In this document: piece by piece, positions 1-11,179 of the stretch
How positions within the stretch are numbered: the stretch's first letter is position 1
Layout: each line of letters starts with the position of its first letter
Source of the DNA: Berghia stephanieae
Lineage: Eukaryota; Mollusca; Gastropoda; Nudibranchia; Aeolidiidae
Assembly: GCA_034508935.3 (NCBI GenBank)
Contig: CM067443.1
Coordinates: 3,793,972-3,857,971, forward strand
Direction of reading: 5' to 3'
DNA length: 64,000 nucleotides
Translations under genes and position numbers: made by a program
The notes under the pieces: generated by a model
Seen by the model: the letters and a program-made list of their open reading frames with translations, nothing else
The model's database searches: none
What the model was told of the DNA's origin: nothing

Positions 1-973
1 ATTGGTTACAAATTACAGAAATAACTTTTTAAAATAAAATGATTCAAGAAATCTTTCCAAAGATAAAAACAGGTAGGTTTCATAAACAATGACAACAGCG
101 ATAAGACATTTTCTCTGAATACTAACTGTATGACACACAACTTTAGAATAATTGAATTTAATAATCCACATTAAATTCCAAACGCAAAGTACTTGTTAAC
201 TTCACACACAATCAGCGACATCTTTATAATTATACTATTATTAGCTAATGCACACAATACAAGTTGAGTAGAGATCGTTGGGAGTGTGCGGGGATGAAGG
301 ACTCCGTGGGGTCAGGGATTTTTATTTATAGTACCTCGGGGCTCTTCTCGGTGCATATTTTGTTTACTGTTCTTTTTGATATTTAATAATATATTTAAGC
401 AAAACCAACAATGATAAAATATATATGTATTGCCATTCTCTTCATCAGTAAATCCTAGTGAAGCAAAGCCTCTTCTTTCAGTGATAAAACTGATAGGGTT
501 TTAATTTATCCCAAGTAGGACCTCAGGGCGTGCATCGCTAGATTGGCCGTCTTGGCCCAATTATTTAAGCAGTGAAAGACAATAGTTAGTTGGGGAGGGA
601 GGGTGGAGGGAGATTGGGGAGTGGTAACACTAACTTTCTTCAAGGTACAACAGAGTATAGGATAAGGACAGGACGGCCAAACGAAGACTGGCTCATATAA
701 ACAACAAAAAACTTCCCCGCCACACCACACCCTCCGCTCATTGTCACCCCGCGCAGGCAACGGGAGAAAGATGAAACGTGCCGATTTGACGCCACCTTCG
801 CTGAGCTACGCACGAGTCATCAAATATTATATTCAAAACAAAAAGCAGTATGTGCTAAATTTTTAATTTTATCAAAATTTTAAAATTGAAGTTTTTTGCT
901 TGGTTGACATGCTAATCTACGGAAAATATAGGGCGGCACAAAACAACTTCGCTCTATTGACCGACCGCCAGTG

Positions 974-1022
<49 letters not shown>

Positions 1023-1236
1023 GAACCTAGCAAGTAGCAAATCCGATTTTTTGTTTTCTTTTGTCCATCTCTTGTCACCACTCCTTTCTATCGCAGTGTT
1101 GTCATTTAAAATAATACAATAATATTAAAATTTCGTTTGGTGTTTTTACTAATCAAATAATATGAGTTTCATTAGTTTCTTCCTTCCAAAAAACCCAGTT
1201 ATAACGTCTGAATTTTAAAAAAGTCCAATAGAATAT
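1..1236. other. Non-coding stretch, no gene recognised
   Basis: No conserved coding segment seen on either strand. The only open frame of note (minus, about 506-760) has no recognisable domain and is probably chance. A (GT)n microsatellite of about 50 bp lies at 971-1021. Confidence 0.6.
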
Positions 1237-1238
1237 TT

Positions 1239-1460
1239 GGGGACCCCGATAGCTCAGTTGATAGAGCACTCTCTTTATACGCAAAGGGCCAGAGATCGAT
1301 CCCGGGTGCAGTCGATTTTTTTTCTGAATCCCTGTCTACTCAGCAATGAATGGGTAGCTGAGTTTGTTAGATCTGGTGAAAAGTCACCATCGACCCCTCT
1401 TATCACCTCATCCACTCCCTCTTATTATAACTTCACGTCTCTCTCTTACTCTTCAATGCT
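1239..1460 (+). repeat. tRNA-headed SINE-like repeat
   Basis: The head (about 1243-1310) carries an A-box-like TAGCTCAGTTGATAGAGCA and a B-box-like GATCGATCC, spaced as in a tRNA gene. It is followed by an oligo-T stretch and a body containing ACTCAGCAATGAATGGGTA. The T arm and acceptor stem do not pair well, so this is read as a tRNA-derived SINE and not a working tRNA gene. Ends and TSD were not resolved. Confidence 0.55.
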
Positions 1461-1486
1461 CGCTGCCCTCTAATGTGTGTGTGTGT

Positions 1487-1514
1487 GGGGGGGGGGGGGG
1501 GGGGGGGGGGGGGG
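1487..1514. repeat. G28 homopolymer after (GT)n
   Basis: An uninterrupted run of 28 G follows a short (GT)n. Such tracts can form G-quadruplexes and are hard to sequence accurately, so its length is uncertain. Confidence 0.9.
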
Positions 1515-1924
1515 TAGGAGTTGCGTGTGTGTATCAACGCCACGAACAACTCGATCAACGCCTTGGGCGATGCCATTATCTCCGTTAATGGGGATAAATT
1601 TCAAATTTTATTAAATTATCGAAGTAACAATGAAGTACGGTGAGCAAATAAAGAAGGCATCACCCCTCTTCTTTAATTAGGTTACAATTTGAAATGAGTG
1701 TGACTACTCCGTGTGTTTTACTCCTGTAGGCCACGGTTTTCATCGTGTAGCGGTCTTTAACGGTTCAAGAATGAACGATCCCACGCTCTCAAAGGTCAAA
1801 CCGGTTCGAATTTCCAACAGTCTCTCAGGAATGTTCAATGTCGAAAAGGACCGGTCCTTGCGGTCTTCATTTCCCAAGGACCGTAGGACCGTGGTCCTTA
1901 AGCTTGCCAAGGACCGCCCCGCAC
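1515..1924. other. Non-coding, cluster of GGACCG/CGGTCC words
   Basis: No gene seen. Between about 1840 and 1920 the words AAGGACCG, GGACCG and GGTCC recur in both orientations, giving several short inverted repeats. Nature unknown. Confidence 0.4.
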
Positions 1925-4440
1925 TACTGTATACACACATGAAGGTCAAATTCATCTATATAACTCTTCAAAATCCCTAAACGTCTTTTGACGAGTAACT
2001 CAGCCGCTCCCTTCGTCTTCACTCTTTTCTCACCCGTCAACACAGTCTGCACCCATCCTTTCACTGTTGCTGAGTCTGTCATTATTGTGACACGTGTCAC
2101 TTCCCACTTCAGTGCCAGATTGACCCCCTTCATTAATACCTCCAATTCAGTTACGTCGATGTGTTTGAAATCGTCTGTTTTTTCGCAACCACGCTGCGTC
2201 CTCTACCACTTTATCTCCACTTTATAATAAACAACCCAAGGCAATATTACTTGCATAAAACCATACAATTCCAGTCTCTGACCTCAAAACTCGCCATATT
2301 CCTCTCACGGGATCATCATTCTTCACTCTTCGCAACACATCCTGTAGTATCTCGATTGCTCTTTTGTTGACTCCATCGCTCCATTTATTTCCCCCAGCTA
2401 CTCTCTTGATATAGCTGCATGCCACATGAAGCCACCCAGCAATTCAGATAATGTCCGATTAGTTTTCCACATATTATTGAAAACAGCTCTCTTTTGCCAA
2501 TACTATCAGATACAACCTCCGGCACTTCGTTCCCCCGTGAAAACATTAATCTCCCATCTCCGCTTTTTGATATGCGCAATCCTAGTGCAGCCCCAGCAGT
2601 CAATGACTGGCGGTTTGGTTACTAGCCCCCATTCTTTCAAGTGAGTAATCAACGCATTTGCAGACATACTATTTTCGTCTAAAAGAATGTCATCAACATA
2701 TGATATTGTTGCACGTTTCACTTCACCAGTTTTCCCCAATATTGTCTTTAGAATTTTTGACATTATCCGTGGTGCTGAACTCAAGCCGAACCCCAACCGT
2801 GTGAGACAATAAGTTGTACCCTTGTAGTTTACCAACTGGTAACCCCAAAGATCTTCGGCAACTCTTATCTGGAGACCTACAATCGTCTCAGCTCTGCTCT
2901 GTCTCCACTCTCACAACGTCTCGCTACATATATCCGTAAAATCATCACCCGTGTGACAGTTGGCATGCTTATTCAGCTCCCTGAAATCCAAGACTGGCCT
3001 GACCTTGCTCTTCGTCGGTTGAACAACAGCCATTAAAGGAATCACTCCCGATTTAACTTTTTTATTCCGTGGCATCAGAATACCTTCCTCAATCCATCTA
3101 TCCACTTCCTTTTCAAAGCCATCCTTAACTGTACCTTTTAAATTCCGATCATAACATTCAACCGTATTTTCTAATACATGTGGCTCCGTTTTCCATGTCC
3201 ATTGCACCGTCCGGTGCCTTCCATCAAATACTGCTGTAAAATCACTGTCTCCAATCACCTCATCCATCAATTTCCCATCGTCAACTTTTTCCTTTTATCT
3301 AGCAACACACTCGCTGTCTTTCACAACCCTGTCTCCGCATTCATCAATTTTATTGTCATTTGATACATTTTCACTCACGGCCTTTTTGATCACAAGAACG
3401 GCACTGCAGCTGTTACCGAATTTAATCTTTCCACTTCTGATTGTCACACCCCCAACTCATTAATAACTTCCATTCCAATGATAACCTTCACGTCACCAAA
3501 TATAGAATCTGCTACAAACGGTTTCACCGACACCACTGTCCCTTCTATTTCCAGTCGCACATCTTGTTCACCATAACACGCCACCCGCGACCCGTCAAAC
3601 GCAAATATATAGTCTCTTCCTTTACATTGTCCAGCTCCAACCAAATTCGAACTAACCACCGTCGTCATGCACCCTGCATCTACCAATGCCTTTACTCCTT
3701 TCTATTTGCCTGCATGAATTATTATTACTGGGAGAGAGTGCGCCCCTGTGTAACTCGGGTAACTGCTGGCGCACCAGTGACCCACACTTCGTTTCCCTAT
3801 TGTGTGTTCAGACTTGCGCAACGATTCGCTAAATTCCCTTTTTTTGTTGCACCTAAAGCACCGTACTTCTGTCACATTTTGGTCACAGTTCTTTTTCATG
3901 TGTGGCCCACCGCAACGGAAACAACCACTAAACGGTTTTGTCTGCTCACCTAAGCTTCTTGTGGGTAGTGGTTCTCACTGCCGCTGCAACACACCCTTTG
4001 TTGGCAGTAAGAATTCGAGCTTTATTAAGCAGGCCCGCCATTGACATATGAAATACATTTTCAACTTGCTGAAGCTCACGCGATATTGCATCAGGAAAAC
4101 CGTTAACAAAACACAACTTCACCAATCTATCCAACCCTTCGCCATTAAATCCAGCCAAACCACCAAGCCTCCTCAACTCCGTGCAAAACACATCAACTTG
4201 TTCACCCACCCATCTCTTTTCCATCATCTTTTTATGCGCCACAAACGGCCCGTCGGCAGACGCCTCGATCAAATGCTGTTCAATTTCTCCCGCATTCGAC
4301 TGCTGCACCTCATCCAACTGCAAAATACAACGCCAATGCATCTCCCTCCAGATATAAAGGTAAGAAATTTTCAACCTGCGTTATGCCTTTCAACTTTGCT
4401 ACCAGTCTCACCTTCTTATCCAGGCAATGATGTCACCCTC
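1925..4440 (-). mobile_element. Gypsy-type LTR retrotransposon fossil (internal part)
   Basis: Minus-strand similarity, read in transcription order, runs through a gag-like segment (about 4374-3946), a zinc-knuckle segment (about 3900-3800), an aspartic-protease-like segment (about 3690-3444), reverse transcriptase (about 3290-2500) and an RNase H-like segment (about 2230-1925). This is the protease-RT-RNase H order of Ty3/Gypsy (Metaviridae) elements. No integrase or LTR was recognised. The copy is broken, with several breaks spread over its length, and looks old. It is a fossil with no expected function. Confidence 0.75.
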
Positions 4441-4794
4441 ACCAGAAAACGACCGAATCACTTCATTTACATGTACTGCTGCCATAATAATATAATTTAA
4501 TAAAAATAAAGTTCTGCCGAAATAGCTTTTGATTTAATCTACGCGAAACAACAATCAAATAATATCAATATCTTTATCTACTCTTTCTGTCGGCTTTTTC
4601 ACTTGACAACACAATTATCACTGCTCTGTTCAATTATTGTTTTTACACCCTTTAGCACAGAGTCCCAAAAATTGCGTGCACTTCAATTAACAAATGACAA
4701 TAATATTTATATTTCCTCGCAAATATGTATATCTATACTTGTTGCTAACATTTGTATGTCTGTTTTCATGTTTCTTTTTATTCTCGATATTTTA

Positions 4795-5105
<311 letters not shown>

Positions 5106-5691
5106 TGTAAGTATTGTTATTTTGTGGTTATAAATACTATCATTCTATTTTTGTACCACAATTATTAGTATTTCCATCTTATTTTGTTGGTTTCGTTTAG
5201 CACCCTTTTTATCTCTTTCATGTACCTTGCCATCAACTTGTGTGATTTATTGGCGAAGGCCCAACAATATATAAATTTGAAACTATACTTGAAACTCTAT
5301 TCACGATTAATACCATTATTGTTTACGCATCATAAAAGATGGCGGAGATTGGCCAATAAAAAGCGGCTGTTGTCCTTCCTGCTCCTCTCCTTTTTCTGTG
5401 ATACAGACAAAGGCTTAGAGATGCCAGATGGCCAACGTGAGTGGCCAATTAAAGCTAACATTTACTATACCGAGAATCGTGTTTCTTTCATTTATTTAGA
5501 TATTTTTAAATCTCAAAAACATTTTTTCATATTCTATTTGATTTTTTGTTGATCAATACCGATGAATTTTTCGAGGGTCTCAGGATATCATTAAAGTTTT
5601 GTTTGGCCTCTCTCTGTTTTTTAAGTCGAAATCTAAGGAACTCTGGACATCTGGCAGCCGTACCGAGGCGATGAAAAAGACTCAAGAATAG
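5106..5691. other. Non-coding, no gene recognised
   Basis: No coding similarity. A short patch near 5336-5375 has AAGATGGCGG and ATTGGCCAATA, reminiscent of YY1-like and CCAAT promoter motifs. It could be part of a distant promoter or 5' exon, but no transcript evidence can be read from sequence alone. Confidence 0.4.
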
Positions 5692-5699
5692 AAACGGAT

Positions 5700-6159
5700 C
5701 AGGGTTGCCAGTTTGGCATTTTAAATGCCAGATTCCAAAAATCTGGCATTTTTGAAAACCGTTTGGCATTAGAAAAATCATTTGGCATTTGGCATTTTCA
5801 TTTGGCATTTTCTTTTCTTGTATATTATACTTCAAATGACACCTTTTCTTAATTATTTCTAAACGCGTAAAAACAAATCTCTTCACATCGGAAAACTTTG
5901 CTATTAAAACTCACACCCTGAACTAGCCCTGCCTCCCTCAGATATTCACTCAAATTCAGCCCTCGACAAGTATCCTCGTAAGTTTTAAAAAAGAAAAGAA
6001 AACACGCAAGCCACCAGGATATGATAGTAAATTGTCTATCAAAAGTGAGTAGTTTTCTTAGTGGGGGTGGGAGTCAACAGACTTTGGCATTTTTTGAGTG
6101 TTTTGGCATTTTTTGAGTCTTTCCCTGGCATTTTGTTGAAAAATAATCTGGCAACCCTG
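5700..6159. mobile_element. hAT-type MITE (460 bp) with 8-bp TSD
   Basis: Perfect 12-bp terminal inverted repeats CAGGGTTGCCAG ... CTGGCAACCCTG bound the element. They are flanked by a perfect 8-bp duplication AAACGGAT (5692-5699 and 6160-6167). The 8-bp TSD and CAGGG termini are diagnostic of hAT transposons. Subterminal regions on both sides repeat the word TGGCATTT many times (5713-5815 and 6083-6133), as hAT subterminal transposase-binding motifs often do. There is no transposase, so it is non-autonomous. Confidence 0.93.
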
Positions 6160-6167
6160 AAACGGAT

Positions 6168-6665
6168 ACAGACTACAGACGGACCAAATACAATCAGAGG
6201 TCTTTTCGCTTTCATCTTTTGGACACACTGCGCTCATATTCATAATAATTTCTTTTGTCTTTCTTTAGTAGTGCACACAAAGAACAAGATAGTTTGCAAT
6301 TAGCTGCTTCAGAAGATACGAAAACACCTGTGTCAAGAGAACTGCCATTCGAAGAACTTGGTTGAAGTCTGACGAGGTCGAGTCGCATTGTTTTGTTCGT
6401 TGTCTAGACGTCTATTTCTGCTCATCTTTGATCCTCGTGAATCTGTAATATAAGAATCAAGAAGCTGTAACTGAAACTGTAAGGTTTGTAATTGTGTGAA
6501 TTTTTTAGCATTTGTGAATGCACATTTACTTCATGCCCAACAACGTTTAAGTCACAGTTTCAAAAGTTCGCCATCCAAGTCCAAACTGAAACTGGAAACT
6601 ACAGCAGACGAAGCCGAAGATCCACGGTGAAAATACAAATTGAAAGGGCTGTCATTAGGCTGTCA
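6168..6665. other. Non-coding flank, no gene recognised
   Basis: No coding similarity seen. A possible splice donor (CTGTAAG|GTTTGT near 6481) is the only gene-like sign and could belong to an unseen 5' UTR exon. Weak evidence. Confidence 0.3.
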
Positions 6666-6901
6666 TTATCCCCAGACACCTGTCTGGGGATAACGAAAAT
6701 TGGTTATCCCCAGACACCTGTCTGGGGATAACGAAGGCTGCGGTTATTCGGACTATTACTATTGTCCAAATAGTAATTCGGTTATTCGGAGGCTGGGCTT
6801 TTAACTTTCATTTTCCCCAGACACCTGTCTGGGGATAATGAAAATTCGTTATCCCCAGACACCTGTCTGGGGATAAAACCAAATTTCGTTATTCCCAGAC
6901 A
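6666..6901. repeat. Left palindrome array of FB1
   Basis: There are four 28-bp palindromes and one inner half site. Spacers between neighbours are about 10 bp with the consensus CGAAAATTNG; one 79-bp spacer (6732-6810) holds another small inverted repeat (ATTACTATT ... AATAGTAAT). The stem is 13 bp with CC at the centre. One copy has a single mismatch at its second A. Confidence 0.9.
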
Positions 6902-7076
6902 CATATTTGCAACGCCGCTCTTTTACTTTTAAACAATTATCCACATTCCAGATTATGGAATGTTTCCGAATGCACACAGAAATAAGGAAAGTTAATAAAA
7001 TATCTATAAAAACATAAAATTAACCAACATTAAATCAGTTGTTACTACATATACACAATATGCGTCGACTTCGAAG

Positions 7077-7149
7077 TGGGTGTCATGGCCGAATGGTTTA
7101 GTCGTCTGCCCTGGAACTTTTACCAGAATCGACGTTGTGGGTTCGAATC
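7077..7149 (+). other. tRNA-like unit, left arm of FB1 (5' part, split by LINE)
   Basis: It contains an A-box-like TGGCCGAATGGTTTAGTCG, and ends in a B box GGGTTCGAATC that continues as TCGAATCCTGGTTCC at 9222 beyond the LINE. The class II (Ser/Leu-like) look comes from the GGCCGAATGG D arm. Acceptor, D and anticodon stems pair poorly, so it is a tRNA-derived Pol III promoter and not a functional tRNA. An oligo-T run from about 9243 would act as the terminator. Confidence 0.7.
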
Positions 7150-9191
7150 AATACATACCTGTGCACAAGGCTAACGACACTAAAAGAAAGAGAAAAAGAA
7201 ATCTATATATGAACAAAGAAGGGTTTAGACTTATCAAGACTAAAGACAGATCATGGCAAAGATACCTTCAGACCAGAAATAGCCTTGATTACAGGTTGTA
7301 TTGTGACGCCAGAAATACACTGAGAAGTTACACAAGGAAGCTTAAGAGCGATTTTGAGGAGAGTATTTCAAATGAGATCCAAGAAAACCCAAAAGCCTTT
7401 TGGAAATACACCCAATCGAGAACAACAATAAGAAGCGGGGTAGGTGATCTGCGGGACAGTAATGGAGACCTGCAAAACGAGGACATTATAAAAGCAGAAA
7501 TAATGAACAAATTCTTCTGTGGTGTATTTACACATGAGGACACTAACCATGTGCCAGCATTGGAGACAAGACATTACAGCGAGGCACTTGTCAGTATAGT
7601 TATAAAGAAAGAAGACATACTGAAAAATATTATGAAGCTTAACCCAGGCAAATCAGCAGGACCTGATGGACTCCACCCTCGAGTGCTAAGGGAAATTGCG
7701 AATGAAATTGCCACACCGCTTCAAATCATATTCACAACGTCGTTACACAACGGGAACTTGCCACAACAATGGAAACTTGGACAGGTTACTCCAATATTTA
7801 AAAAAGGTGATAGAAACACTCCTGGCAATTATCGACCTGTGAGTCTGACAGCAGTTCCGTGCAAAGTGATGGAGGCAATAATTAAGGAACATGTGATGGA
7901 GCATATGGTCACAAACAATCTGTTCTGTGATGAGCAACATGGCTTCGTGCCTCGGAGATCATGCATAACACAACTAATTACCTGCATTGATGAATGGACA
8001 GACGCCTTGGATAGGGGAGAACCGATGGATGCGGTATACCTCGACTTTAAAAAGGCATTTGACACTGTACCCCATGAAAGGCTCATTCAAAAACTACATA
8101 GCTATGGCATCAGAGGAAAGATAAACGAATGGATATCTAACTTCCTGCACGACAGAAAACAGAGAGTCTCACTGAACGGGCACACATCACAGTGGTCGGA
8201 TGTCACCAGCGGCATTCCACAGGGGAGTGTTCTGGGTCCAGTATTATTCGTGGTATTCATCAATGATCTACCTGATGTTGTAAATAACGTGATCAGAATA
8301 TTTGCTGACGATACAAAGTTGTTTGGACCTGTAAGAACAGAAAGTGACCGACATGCTATACAAGATGATATCGACAAATTATCAGACTGGTCAGACAAGT
8401 GGCTGTTAAGGTTTAATGCAAGCAAATGCAGCGTAATGCATCTTGGTTACAAAAATCCGAAGCACACATACAGAATGAGAGACGATAACGGAGTGTACCA
8501 GCAGCTAGGGGAAACAGAAGTAGAAAAGGATTTAGGAGTGCATGTAGACAACAGACTATCCTTCCACCATCATGTCAACTGTGCAATAAATAAAGCAAAC
8601 AGAACTCTCGGAATTATTAAAAGGACATTCACCAGCAGAAATAATGATATTATTAGGCGGCTCTACACTGCTCTGGTACGACCATCACTTGAATATGGTA
8701 ATGCACCGAGGATATCACAGCATGTCGGTGACATGGATAAAATTGAAAGGGTACAAAGGAGAGCAACGAAGCTTTGTTCAGATTTGAAGCATCTACCATA
8801 TGAAGATAGACTGAGGCATCTCAAACTACCATCATTGTACTACAGAGGACAAAGAGGAGACATGATACAAGTATATAAGATAATAAACGAGAAAGACAGA
8901 GTAGATAGAGAGCAAATACTACCAGAGAGCACATTTAATAGAACGAGAGGACATAGCGACAAATTAAAAAAAAGACAGGCCAGATTAAATGTAAGAAAAT
9001 GCTCCTTTGGACTCAGAGTGACAGATAACTGGAACAGCCTTCCAGAAGAAGTAATTAAAGCGAGGACAGTGAATGAGTTCAAAGACAAGTTAGACAAACA
9101 CTGGCATTACAAGCGTTACCAACTCCGCCCCAACCATGCAGGTGCGCGTAGATATATCAGAGATAGTGCAGAACGGGTATTACAGGCATAG
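7150..9191 (+). CDS. LINE ORF2 C-terminal part: reverse transcriptase (CR1-like)
   Basis: The open frame covers about 680 LINE-derived residues. The frame also runs upstream into the tRNA-like unit, but those first residues are not LINE protein. Visible motifs in order: KSAGPDGLHPRVLRE, YRPVSLTA, the catalytic VYLDFKKAFDTV, GIPQGSVLGPVLF, the FADDTKLF active site, then a C-terminal region with RLYTALVRPSLEYGNA and a zinc-free tail ending near DNWNSLPEEV. This domain set is typical of CR1-superfamily non-LTR retrotransposons. The upstream APE endonuclease is missing through 5' truncation, so the copy cannot be autonomous. No in-frame stop interrupts the RT. Confidence 0.9.
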
Positions 9192-9221
9192 CCTTCAACC
9201 CGAAGAAGAGGTATCGAGGTA
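7150..9221 (+). mobile_element. 5'-truncated CR1-type LINE, young, inserted in a tRNA-like B box
   Basis: The insert interrupts the FB1 tRNA-like unit exactly in its B box. The 7-bp target duplication TCGAATC is at 7143-7149 and 9222-9228. The 5' end is truncated close to the end of the endonuclease domain. Its 3' end is very short after the stop codon and closes with two tandem GGTATCGA units (about 9205-9221). The reading frame is fully open, which suggests a recent insertion. Confidence 0.88.
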
Positions 9222-9240
9222 TCGAATCCTGGTTCCGCAA

Positions 9241-9470
9241 CAATTTTTTTTTTTTTTTTTTTTTAAATTCCGTCTTCTTTTTACAGAACGTTGCAAGGGA
9301 TAAATGTCCCATCCATCCCCCCCCCCCCCCCCCACCTTTTTTTTTTAATTTTTTTTTTTTTGTCCGAGTCTATTCTTTTCTCCTTTTTGTTTGACCTTTT
9401 GTTCCTTTTCTGAGCATGAATTTCTTAAAATTGTTTTTATTTTAAATACTTTCCTTAATTCTTTTTTTTT

Positions 9471-9540
<70 letters not shown>
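9241..9540. repeat. Simple repeats in the FB1 spacer: T-run, C-run, (CT)n
   Basis: Oligo-T follows the tRNA-like unit (about 9243-9264), a C-run lies near 9319-9335, and a 68-bp (CT)n lies at 9473-9540. Between 9361 and 9470 the sequence mirrors 9680-9775, showing that the inverted repeat extends past the tRNA-like units. Confidence 0.85.
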
Positions 9541-9543
<3 letters not shown>

Positions 9544-9786
9544 TTCCTTTCTAGTTTCTAGCAAATTGTCATATTCGTCCCCACTCCGATCTCAAAAAGT
9601 GTCTAAAAAGAATAAATAATTAAAAAGCAAACAAACAGAAATATTCAGAGAGGTCAGATAGAGGAGAAAAAAAAACAATAATTTTTTTAAATAAAAACAA
9701 TTTTTAGAAATTCATGCTCAGAAACGGAACAAAAGGCCAAACAAAAAGGGGAAAAGAATAGACTCGCACAAAAAAAAAAAAAAAAG

Positions 9787-9871
9787 TGGTGGAACCAGGA
9801 TTCGAACCCACAACGTCGATTCTGGTAAAAGTTCCAGGGCAGACGACTAAACCATTCGGCCATGACACCCA
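9787..9871 (-). other. tRNA-like unit, right arm of FB1 (intact copy)
   Basis: On the minus strand this unit is about 82 nt, from GGTGTCATGGCC to GGTTCCACC, with A box TGGCCGAATGG and B box GGGTTCGAATCC, followed at once by a T-run of about 18. The outermost acceptor pairs (GGTG with CACC) can form but the rest pair badly. The left copy on the plus strand is almost identical and converges on it. Confidence 0.72.
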
Positions 9872-10040
9872 CTTCGAAGTCGACGCATGTTGTGTATATG
9901 TAGTAACAACTGATTTAATGTTGGTTAATTTTATGTTTTTATAGATATTTTATTAACTTTCCTTATTTCTATGTGCATTTGGACACATTCCATATTCTGG
10001 AATGTGGATAATTGTTTAAAGGAGCGGAGTTTCAAATGTA

Positions 10041-10091
10041 TGTCTGGGGATAACGAATTTTCATTATCCCCAGACAGGTGTCTGGGGATAA
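10041..10091. repeat. Right palindrome array of FB1 (one and a half copies)
   Basis: The half site TGTCTGGGGATAA at 10041-10053, a 10-bp spacer CGAATTTTCA, and one full palindrome at 10064-10091 (centre GG) form the right end. The spacer is the reverse complement of the left spacers. Confidence 0.9.
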
Positions 10092-10459
10092 TCACAGCGA
10101 ATTGAAAGAGATGCTATCTAGACTGAGGAACTTTCAGAAGGCCTCCCAGGGCCGGAGACAACCAAAAAAAAAAATGGTTGACCTGAGCCTGGGTTTGATG
10201 TGATTAATGTGATGTTGGCTCCAGATTCTAATTAATAAACTTTCTAACAATGGATGGATAGCTGTTGTTTTGCTGCGTTTTTATATGTAATGTTTATGAT
10301 ATGATAAACCTTTTTACTTTCTGCTCATACAATAAATATCTAATTGACAAAATAGCCATAGCGATTTTGGCTTGAGACGAGAGTTGGGGGGAGGCTGCGA
10401 TTTTGGTCTGGGTCTCCTCTGTGTACAGTACAGATTGCAATGTAATAGATGTCTAGTAA
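10092..10459. other. Non-coding, no gene recognised
   Basis: Nothing coding seen. The start (AATTGAAAGAGATGCTATCTAG, from 10099) resembles the sequence just left of FB1 (AATTGAAAGGGCTGTCATTAG, from 6638), a possible target-site relic. Confidence 0.35.
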
Positions 10460-10461
10460 TA

Positions 10462-11128
10462 CAGTCGACTTCGCTTAATCGCACACTCTCGGGAGTTCGG
10501 CTTAGTGTGTCGATTAAGTGGAGTGTGCGATTAAGCAGAGAAGCTAATAATATCTAAGCCCCAGCTTTCATGTGCAATTCACGTTGGACCTTCCCCATTC
10601 TGGGTTTTCTATGGGCTTGGGGCCATCCTATTCAAGACATAGCCTCATTAATCATTATAATGTCTGCTTCTTAATTTTTATTATTTATAATCCCACCAAT
10701 GTAGATCATCTGTCAAGTGTTCTTCTTAGATTTAGCAGCGTTGTTTATCCACTGTGTCAAGTTTTTCAGTGTTTGTCAGAGATGGTTTGTCACATTCCGA
10801 CGACTCATCCTCATTTTCATTATCCAGGCATTGTCTATTGTGTGGCTGAATGGAGGTCCGTAGCTCCTCATATGTCAGTTCACCACTAATGGGTATATTA
10901 TTGCCCATTGTAAAGAATTGATCGAATGCTTCGGCTGAAAAGTTGTGTGGAACAGGAACAGCACCGTTGATTTCATAAATGGCTGTTGATTGTCATTGCA
11001 ATCAAGGTGTAGCGATTAAGCGGAGATGGTGTGCGATTATATAGAAATAATTCAGTTTTTCGAGAATGTCTAGCGTATACGCGGATTGTGCGATTAACCG
11101 ATGTGCGATTAAGTAGTGGAGTGAACTG
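10462..11128. mobile_element. Tigger/pogo-type non-autonomous transposon, copy 1
   Basis: It is bounded by TA dinucleotides (10460-10461, 11129-11130) with termini CAGTCGACTTCGCTTAATCG and the reverse complement of CAGTTCACTCCACTACTTAA. Subterminal words such as GTGCGATTAAG recur in both orientations. It is homologous, in opposite orientation, to the copy at 13912-14698; both share CCAGCTTTCATGTGCAATTCA. Any coding part is decayed; the CAGT ends and TA target are typical of pogo/Tigger elements. Confidence 0.8.
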
Positions 11129-11179
11129 TACTAGACGTCTAGTAATGTTGGGGGAAGGGCACAGGGCGATGTGTGCCAA

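Larger units (their letters stand above)
6666..10091. mobile_element. Fold-back element with terminal palindrome arrays and two tRNA-like units (FB1)
   Basis: The ends are arrays of a near-perfect 28-bp palindrome (half site TTATCCCCAGACA). The left has four full palindromes (6666-6693, 6704-6731, 6811-6838, 6849-6876) plus a half (6889-6901). The right has a half (10041-10053) plus one full (10064-10091). Between them a long inverted repeat folds the element. The left arm (6889-7149 continuing at 9222-about 9470) matches the reverse complement of the right arm (about 9640-10053) with only scattered differences. Each arm holds a tRNA-like unit with an oligo-T run. The spacer is a (CT)n microsatellite. 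A CR1-type LINE (7150-9221) sits in the left arm; without it the element is about 1.35 kb. It encodes no protein of its own. The family was not recognised; fold-back or Helentron-like elements are alternatives. Confidence 0.75.

Noticed and set aside
506-760. 84-codon minus-strand frame
   Set aside because: No motif, no homologous neighbour and no splice or start context; probably chance.
7080-7149. N-terminal residues of the LINE open frame
   Set aside because: They are read from the tRNA-like unit upstream of the LINE insertion point and are not LINE protein.
9787-9871. Functional tRNA-Ser/Leu gene
   Set aside because: A and B boxes are good but D, anticodon and acceptor stems do not pair properly and no sensible anticodon loop forms, so it is called tRNA-like only. 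The same holds for 1243-1310, 38636-38732 and 55380-55456.
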